A stretch of 64,000 nucleotides of DNA from positions 1,736,001 through 1,800,000 of the forward strand of contig JBHGNT010000016.1 in NCBI GenBank assembly GCA_043228905.1, given 5' to 3'. Source of the DNA: Azolla caroliniana. Taxonomy: Eukaryota; Polypodiophyta. Shown here piece by piece: positions 58,227-64,000 of the stretch. Each line of letters opens with the position of its first letter. The first letter of the stretch is position 1. The notes beneath the pieces are model-generated. The model had not been told where the DNA came from and did no database searches. It saw nothing but the letters and a program-made list of their open reading frames with translations. Position numbers and translations under genes: made by a program.

Positions 58227-58763
58227 ATGAAGCACCAACTCCATGACTTTGTTAAGCTTGCAATTGTAGTGACTCTTCTATTAGAGTTGATGAATTGTGC
58301 CACAATTGGCATGGCTCAATCAATCAATGATGAGTTTCTAAATGCTCACAATGTCGAGCGGGAAACATTGGGAATTCCACTTCTTGTGTGGAATGACACA
58401 TTGGCAACCTACGCTGAGCAATATGCCACAAGCCAGGATACACCCCAAGGTGGTTGCTCCGGTGCATTGGTCCATTCTGGCGGTCCTTACGGTGAGAACC
58501 TATATTGGTATTGGACTAGCGTTGGCACCCTAGCAACACCTAGTCAAGCTGTGAGTGATTGGATCTCGGAGAAGAGTGATTACGACTACGAGACCAACAC
58601 TTGCACTATTGGGAAAGAGTGTGGCCATTACACCCAAGTGGTGTGGGCTAACACAAGTCGTGTTGGATGTGTTGCTCATGCATGCACTTCCAACCCTGGT
58701 GCAACATACACCATATGTAGCTATGACCCCCCCGGAAATGTCTCTGGTGAACGCCCATATTAA
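58227..58763 (+). CDS. Pathogenesis-related protein 1 (CAP/SCP domain), secreted
   Basis: Intronless, 178 residues, the normal PR-1 size. Residues 1-30 form a signal peptide with likely cleavage MA|QS. The CAP domain shows LNAHNVERETLGIPLLVWN, GGPYGENLYW, VSDWISEKSDYDYETNTC, CGHYTQVVWANTSRVGC and ICSYDPPGN. The cavity residues H41, E90, E115 and H134 are present. Six Cys (77, 126, 132, 148, 153, 164) fit the three disulfides. The C-terminus CSYDPPGNVSGERPY matches the CxYxPxGNxxxxxPY pattern from which the 11-residue CAPE defence peptide is released. PR-1 proteins act in the apoplast, bind sterols and are induced by pathogens and salicylate. The first ATG is at 58227; the open frame upstream begins only with GTG. 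Confidence 0.95.
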   Translation: MKHQLHDFVKLAIVVTLLLELMNCATIGMAQSINDEFLNAHNVERETLGIPLLVWNDTLATYAEQYATSQDTPQGGCSGALVHSGGPYGENLYWYWTSVGTLATPSQAVSDWISEKSDYDYETNTCTIGKECGHYTQVVWANTSRVGCVAHACTSNPGATYTICSYDPPGNVSGERPY

Positions 58764-60079
58764 ACATTTGTGTGATCATTATACATATACACCCACTACC
58801 ACTTGTGCCCTACACCACCCTCCTAAATAACGTCATGATTGAGCTACAATTTACCCACCTTCGTTTTTATGTAATTGCATTTGTATGAACTCGTTATGAT
58901 TACTCCACCTTATTTCGTTGTAATTGCTCGAGAAATTGTTGTTATTTAGTCAACTAACTCTTGTCATGTGTCTAAAATAATTGCTAATCTAGAGAACGTA
59001 ACACCACCACTTAGATATTGTCGATGGTATGGATGATGACGTGAAAGTCTTTTGAGTTTTTGAGAGAGTGGGCCCTGATCGATCAAAATGACGCTTTCCG
59101 TCGATACATGAACTTCAGTGTTTTATATTTTGAGACATAATAAAAAACATTAAACTTATTATGAATGGTACCCGTAACATTCGTACTGAAACATTACAAT
59201 AAAGTTCCATGTAAAATTACCTATGTGCAAGTAATTGTGTGCCAAATCATTCTGAATGGAATAAGTTTGTTGAATGTTGTGCAATTGTCTTTCCCCTTAG
59301 AAGTTTTTGTTGTTTCTAAGGATGATGCATGGAGAACACATCTTTTCTTGGTTAGAATTGTGTTTCCCTATCAAGGTGATCCTGTTACGATATCCGAAGG
59401 TCGTTTTATCCTATGGTTGGTAAAAATGAGCAAGGGTGGTGGTTGAGCAATACTTGTAAGTTTGAAATTTTATTTACTATGGGACATAAAACTTAAACAA
59501 ACCTTTCATGTCCTCGCTTAGTTTAACGCATGTATGAACTTGCGTTTTCTTGGTGCCAATATCGTGGAGGAGTGCGAGACATGTAGCATACGACGGGTAC
59601 GTTATATCCCCCCAACCTAATGAGCGCACAACCTTAGGTGTGCCTTGTCAAACAATGCAAAATGTGTCGTAGCCTACGAAGTCGAGGATAGTGGGAAATA
59701 CCAAGAATGATGAGGGTTGGTTGGGTGAGACGTGGATATCCTTGAGTCGAGGAACAGAGTGGAGTATGTGGGAATATGGACATGGCCAAAATGGAGTGGA
59801 AAATACAATATATTCTTTTGGGTGGGGATGCAAGCTAACGAGGTAGACGGTTCGCATGGGTGGGTGGGGAGTAGAAAGGTTTGTTGCGTGCATGGTCGGG
59901 TAGGAGGGAGTGTTTGATAGGCCGTGGGTGCATATCACTAGAGTTTGATGACGGAGTGTGACGAGCCACTAAAACTCATTCTTGTTGTTTGAAACCAATG
60001 GCGAGCGATGTGATAGGCAAAGAGTGGGTTGGGGATGGGACGAGGGGGGGGAGGGGAGGGGAAGCAGGAGGGGAGGGTC
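58764..60079. other. Intergenic downstream of PR-1; no gene recognised
   Basis: Contains one 93-codon chance frame (59165-59446) with no recognisable domain, and a GGGGAGGGGAGG tract at about 60042-60080. Confidence 0.5.
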
Positions 60080-60565
60080 GTTTTACGTCCATGGTTAGGG
60101 AGGAAGGTGGAAAGATATTGAACCCTGTATTGGCCATGGTTTTGAATTCTCCTTGTTAAAATGAGGGTAGGATGATCGTTCCCATGGAGAGACCAATCAT
60201 TTCGCACCATTGACCATCACACGACTCTAGTTGAGGACATGTAATGATATTGCCTATTTATTTTATCACTTGCAATGAATAATATGGCATCCTCGTTTCC
60301 TCTTGAAAGAAGCTCTAGTTATATTGATCATTGCTTGGTAGGTTGATGAATCTCGTAAGCACATGGCCACAACATCTTGGGTCTATTGGTAATTCTCAAT
60401 TGAGAAACAAGTGTAGTTGCTTGCTGAAGAATACAAATTTATACGCTAGTCAATTCCAACGTGTGTGTAAAGCCAAAGTCTTGGTGTAAGCAGAAAGGGT
60501 CAAGGACCAATAGGACTCGCATCACTCATGACCATTAAAAATATGCAATAATATTGTCCACTTAT
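60080..60565 (+). repeat. Second copy of the flanking modules, cut by a Copia LTR
   Basis: 60081-60230 matches 52591-52740, and 60241-60565 matches 56617-56945, here joined directly. The G-box is mutated to CACATG (60360-60365). The alignment stops exactly at the TGTCA of the LTR at 60566, in the target CTTAT. Confidence 0.88.
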
Positions 60566-60781
60566 TGTCAGAACCAAGAGAGAAGGTAAAGTGATAGAAG
60601 AAAGATATAAAGAGATCACAATAAGAGGAATGAAATGATAAGAGAAGAATGAATGTTTTAAAGTAGAATAAGAATGGATACAAGATAGGCGATGAGAGCT
60701 TAAGATTGGTGTTGATTCGAATTGGTTTTGAGAAGAATTGTATGTTCATATTTATAGGTTCCTATAGAATAACCTAGTGAT

Positions 60782-60857
60782 TTCTATAATGTTCTAGAAT
60801 GTTCTACGCCTAGAATATTCTAAAATGTTCTAGGATGTTCTAGAATGTTCTAGAATG
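60782..60857 (+). promoter_or_regulatory. Heat-shock-element array in the Copia LTR
   Basis: Seven to eight tandem 10-base units of consensus TTCTAGAATG place TTC and GAA blocks alternately every five bases, e.g. TTCTAGAATGTTCTAGAA at the 3' end. This is the binding pattern of trimeric heat-shock factor (nTTCnnGAAnnTTCn). Two units are degenerate and one spacer has an extra base (TTCTACGCCTAGAATA). The array ends about 210 bases upstream of the LTR TATA box, an arrangement like the heat-activated Arabidopsis Copia ONSEN. HSF binding is inferred from the pattern, not shown. Confidence 0.85.
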
Positions 60858-61065
60858 TTGAGAATCAAGCTCAACTTGGTCTAGTGTGTGAACTCACCTT
60901 GAGAGTGAATAGACACTCCAACGGTCAAGAGTCACCATTATGTCACCTCTTTGTATTCTAGCATTTAGTATGAGTCATAAAATCATATTCTATGACACAT
61001 AACTTATGAGCTTTCACATTCCCCATTCTCCATGAGTCTTGTAGTTAATGAAGAGAGAGGGTGAC

Positions 61066-61073
61066 TATATAAA
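61066..61073 (+). promoter_or_regulatory. LTR TATA box
   Basis: TATATAAA in GACTATATAAAGCACCC; the same block is conserved in the relict LTR at 42.5 kb, which supports its function. Confidence 0.75.
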
Positions 61074-61238
61074 GCACCCTCCTCCCACCTTATATTTAGT
61101 CAAGTCTTTCTCCTTTGTTATTATACTTTTACCTTGCGTATTCTCTGTGTCTTACTCCTTGTCTCTCTCTCTCTCTCTCATACACACACATAACTCACAT
61201 CTCTTCCGCTTCACAAGAATCATATTCGATTCTTTACA

Positions 61239-61250
61239 TGGTATCAAAGC
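61239..61250 (+). other. Primer-binding site, tRNA-Met type
   Basis: TGGTATCAAAGC directly abuts the LTR end; it has one change (A for G) from the common TGGTATCAGAGC. Confidence 0.93.
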
Positions 61251-61400
61251 GATTTGGTAGCTCGATCTAGCTCATTCGCCTCATCGTGATCGTGTGTTGT
61301 GCTCTACGCCGATGACCAAGAACCGGCTCATCGCTATCATAGCTTCGCTACATAGCTTGCATTTGAAGAGAGAAGAAGAAGAAGAAGAAGCATCGACATA

Positions 61401-62204
61401 ATGAATACTCAAATGGGAAGCGCTCTCCCTACCGAGAAGTTGGATCGAAACAACTTCGCATCTTGGGAGTACAAGATGCACTAATACCTTGTCAGACAAG
61501 GCTATTGGAGCTACATCAAAGGAGAGCACGAAGACCGACCCGCCGAAGCGGCTCCCGGATACATGACATGGGAGCAAGCCGCAAGACGCATGATGTATTG
61601 CTTGGCGACATGTGTTCACGATCACATGCTCGGCTACATTCGCGAAGCCAAGACGCCAAAGGAGGCATGGGAAAATCTACGAAAGATTTTCGCAGCGAAC
61701 ACAACTGCAAGAAAGCTTCAACTCTGCGAAGAGTTGAACAACATTCAACAAACGAACATGTCCATCATGACATACACCTTAAAGATCAAGGAGCTTTGTG
61801 ACTCTCTCGACTCGATAAGTGTAAGTATAGATGATGATGAGATGGTGCAAATATGCCTCGGCGGCCTCACACCACGTTTGGCGCGATGGGAACTGCCGTT
61901 CTATCTCCCTCCTTCTTCGAGCCCCAATCAATGCTATTGGTCGAAGAAAACCACGTGCGTACAAGGTGCAATGAGTCGGAAGGCCACATGCTCTACACGC
62001 ACTCGAACGGAGGAAGAGGATGCGGATGAGCGAGAGGCCGATTCGGCCAAGGACAAAACGGACGAGGTTTGACCTACGACAACAACTCCCAATTTCGGCC
62101 GCAAAACAGAAGCCAACGAGGAACCTTCGCAAGAAGGGGGAGCTTCCACTTCGGCCCGAGCCGTCAAAACACAACTGAATGCGAATATTGCAGAAAGCTC
62201 GGCG
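61401..62204 (+). pseudogene. Copia gag, interrupted
   Basis: ATG at 61401 begins MNTQMGSALPTEKLDRNNFA, then a stop (TAA, 61482-61484) breaks the frame after WEYKMH. The rest reads as Copia gag (WEQAARRMMYCLATCVHDHM, KTPKEAWENLRKIFAANTTA, MTYTLKIKELCDSL). After GLTPR the frame shifts again. The start of a zinc knuckle, CEYCRKLG, is cut by the insertion at 62205, so the H-x4-C half is missing here. Three independent lesions make gag non-functional. Confidence 0.9.
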
Positions 62205-62510
62205 TGTTGGGGAGAAGGCCGTGTCGATGCGGAAGATCAAGTAGCATTCGATTCTGATTGAGTACTTGCGTATGACAGAAAATCGAAGATTGTGCACAGA
62301 GATAGAGAGAGAGAGAGAGGAGGCACAAAAGACTCTTTATATTGCAATAGAAACAATAATACAACCCAACCTTACAAAAAGGTTACAAGGTCACTATATA
62401 TAGTGACCGACTTAGGGCAACTACCATTTATGCTAATTACACAAATGGCCCAAACTTGATCTATACAAAGGGATAGTGTGAATACGTCCATTATACACTT
62501 GTATTCGACA
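62205..62510 (-). repeat. 3' LTR of Copia element B (306 bp)
   Basis: Runs TGTCGAATAC (62510) to CCCCAACA (62205) on the element strand. The purine tract ACGGGGGAG (62511-62519) abuts it. The end CCAACA lies exactly where the gag frame of element A breaks. Confidence 0.88.
62389..62408 (-). promoter_or_regulatory. TATA box within a 20-bp perfect palindrome
   Basis: GGTCACTATA followed by its exact reverse complement places TATATA at the dyad centre of the short LTR. It is the only TATA-like element in this LTR. Confidence 0.7.
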
Positions 62511-62704
62511 CTCCCCCGTAATGGGCGTATACATGGGTTATCTAAGATTACAGGTATAAACCTAGGTTCTTGGACATATCAGTTTTTGTTTGAGTCGGTA
62601 GGGTCCGAAGGCAGAAGACCGAACTGGTCGGGTCGGAAGAGTTGAAGCCGATCATTAAGGAACTGATGTCGGTTGTCGGGAACCATCCTGCGCTGTGTCC
62701 GGCT

Positions 62705-64000
62705 CTAACCGGACTGGTTTGTCGTTACGCCCATCTGATGCCGAAGGGACCGAAAGCGGTCTGCCGAAAGACACTTGGTCATTCCATCTGCGACATTGTC
62801 GGTTGTGGATATTTTCTCTAGACCGATTTTCCCTAAAATGACGCAATCCCGAACGAAGTGATATCGAACGTCGATATGTTTGGAGGCGTTGTGGTGAACC
62901 GGATTTTTCGACAGGGCAACAGCACCTTGACTGTCGCTATAGACAACTGGGGCCGAGTCATGGTCGACTTGCCGAAACGTGTGTGCCAGCCGGCCGAGCC
63001 ACAAAGCTTCTTTTGCAGCGTCGGACGCAGCTACATATTCTGCTTCGGTCGTTGAGGTCGCTGTGCACTCCTGAAGTTTCGACTTCCACGAAATTGCTCC
63101 ATTGCCGAATTTGAAGCAGTATCCAGTTGTTGATTTCCGACTGTCTATACAGCCGGCGAAATCCGAGTCGGTGTAACCGACTACGCCTGAGGTTCGGTTC
63201 GGACCGAAAAGAATGCCGTGGTCTTTTGTGCCAGCCAGATATCTGAACACATGCTTGACTGCGTTCCAATGCGATCGGCCAGGATTGTGCATAAATCTGC
63301 TAATGACTCCTACGGCATGAGAGATATCAGGCCGTGTCGCGACCATCAGGTACATAAGGGAGCCGACTGCCGGTGCATACGGTACCGACTTCATATCTTC
63401 CCCCTCCGAACCGGATGTCGGGCAGTCTCGCTGAGAGAGCCGAAGATTCATGGGGAGCGGGGTTGAAGCAGATTTGGCTGATTGCATGTTGAAGCGTTCC
63501 AAGACCCGTCCGATATAGTCGGTCTGGGACAAAAAAAGATGTCGTTTATCACGATGCCGACTAATCTTCATGCCGAGTATGTGTCGTGCCGGACCGAGGT
63601 CCTTCATGGCAAACTTCAACCGCAGTTGCCGAATGAGATCGGCAAGTTCGCCCGCGTGGCGTCCAGAAATTAGCATGTCGTCCACGTAAATGATGAGGAA
63701 GATGGGTGATCCATCTTGAGCTGTGTTGGTAAAAAGACAATGGTCCTCATCGCTTTTGGAGAAGCCGATCGATTGGATGAAGTCGTCGAACTTCTTGTAC
63801 CATTGTCGCGGTGCCTGTTTCAGGCCGTATAGACTCTTCCTGAGTCGGCAGACTAGATGTTCTTGGCCAGTTGCCACGAAGCCTTTTGGCTGCTCCATAT
63901 AAATTTCCTCTTCAAGATCACCATGGAGGAAGGCTGTTTTGACATCTAGCTGAATCAGCTCCAAGTTGTCGGCTGCCACTACGCCGAGTAGAAAACGAAG
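62705..64000 (-). CDS. Copia reverse transcriptase and RNase H, C-terminal part, intact frame
   Basis: The frame is open from the window edge to the TAG at 62705-62707, about 431 codons. Blocks in order are: LDVKTAFLHGDLEEEIYM, VCRLRKSLYGLKQAPRQWY, the RT catalytic YVDDMLISG, MKDLGPARHILGMKI, YAPAVGSLMYLMVATRPDIS, HWNAVKHVFRYL; then RNase H with YTDSDFAGCIDSRKSTTGYC, STTEAEYVAASDAAKEALWL, YSDSQGAVALSKNP and HIDVRYHFVRDCV, ending DGMTKCLSADRF. No stop or frameshift is present and catalytic residues are retained, so the enzyme could be functional if the upstream part, outside the window, is also intact. Confidence 0.95.
   Translation of the reverse strand, partial: LRFLLGVVAADNLELIQLDVKTAFLHGDLEEEIYMEQPKGFVATGQEHLVCRLRKSLYGLKQAPRQWYKKFDDFIQSIGFSKSDEDHCLFTNTAQDGSPIFLIIYVDDMLISGRHAGELADLIRQLRLKFAMKDLGPARHILGMKISRHRDKRHLFLSQTDYIGRVLERFNMQSAKSASTPLPMNLRLSQRDCPTSGSEGEDMKSVPYAPAVGSLMYLMVATRPDISHAVGVISRFMHNPGRSHWNAVKHVFRYLAGTKDHGILFGPNRTSGVVGYTDSDFAGCIDSRKSTTGYCFKFGNGAISWKSKLQECTATSTTEAEYVAASDAAKEALWLGRLAHTFRQVDHDSAPVVYSDSQGAVALSKNPVHHNASKHIDVRYHFVRDCVILGKIGLEKISTTDNVADGMTKCLSADRFRSLRHQMGVTTNQSG

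Larger units (their letters stand above)
60566..61238 (+). repeat. 5' LTR of Copia element A (673 bp)
   Basis: Starts TGTCAGAACC and ends GATTCTTTACA immediately before TGGTATCAAAGC. It contains a heat-shock-element array, a TATA box and a (CT)n tract at about 61165-61180. A truncated relative lies at 42304-42760. Confidence 0.92.
60566..62204 (+). mobile_element. Ty1/Copia element A, 5' part (continues beyond a nested insertion)
   Basis: 5' LTR (60566-61238), tRNA-Met type primer site and gag are present on the plus strand. At 62205 it is interrupted by the LTR of an opposite-strand Copia, so its pol genes should resume right of the window. Comparison with module A shows the empty target site and predicts a CTTAT duplication at its far end. 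Confidence 0.88.
62205..64000 (-). mobile_element. Ty1/Copia element B, 3' part (nested in element A)
   Basis: On the minus strand: RT and RNase H open to the window edge, then a purine tract and the 3' LTR (62205-62510). It is inserted head-on into gag of element A. The five bases before it, CGGCG, should recur at its other end outside the window. The intact coding part and clean LTR suggest it is younger than its host element. Confidence 0.92.

Noticed and set aside
58555-58830. 91-codon frame overlapping PR-1
   Set aside because: It is an out-of-frame shadow of the well-supported PR-1 coding sequence.
59165-59446. 93-codon frame downstream of PR-1
   Set aside because: No recognisable family, signal peptide or promoter context; treated as chance.

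Overview
This window looks like nuclear DNA of a vascular plant, most likely a fern. Protein genes are few, split by long AT-rich introns or intronless, and separated by kilobases of decayed retroelements and simple repeats. The fern call is an inference. It rests on two large intronless PLS-type PPR genes built from near-identical ~100-residue triplets and on the mix of Copia, LINE and hAT relics. No organelle or bacterial features are seen.

Layout. 1-5.5 kb: the 3' end of a Copia element and its LTR lie next to the first four exons of an AFG1/LACE1-like ATPase on the minus strand. The gene's next exon is not in the window, so the retroelement appears to sit in an intron. 5.7-7.9 kb: a foldback MITE with a 9-bp target duplication, then a non-autonomous hAT element with an 8-bp duplication. 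9.5-14.8 kb: a complete but dead Copia element on the minus strand with both LTRs and a primer-binding site. 16.1-17.6 kb: a retroposed segment between 19-bp direct repeats. 17.6-23 kb: mostly empty. 23.1-24.5 kb: an intronless, divergent GT34 glycosyltransferase. 25.4-33 kb: two head-to-head PPR genes. 34.4-34.8 kb: a 5S rRNA-derived retroposon between 22-bp direct repeats. 36-45 kb: minisatellites, a possible lone exon, and LINE, LTR and Ty3/gypsy remnants. 45.2-51.7 kb: a complete ten-exon chloroplast-type ClpB/Hsp100 gene, followed by a U6 snRNA pseudogene. 52.6-60.6 kb: duplicated non-coding modules around a LINE relic and an intact PR-1 gene. 60.6-64 kb: a Copia element whose LTR carries a textbook array of heat-shock elements, itself interrupted by a second, apparently young Copia on the opposite strand.

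No operon-like cooperation is expected. The protein genes serve separate compartments: AFG1-like ATPase (mitochondrion), GT34 (Golgi), PPR proteins (organelle RNA), ClpB (plastid proteostasis) and PR-1 (apoplast defence). The most unusual items are the HSE-bearing LTR, the 5S-derived retroposon, the U6 pseudogene, the hAT element full of AAACCG/AAACGG motifs, and the G-box modules repeated around PR-1.
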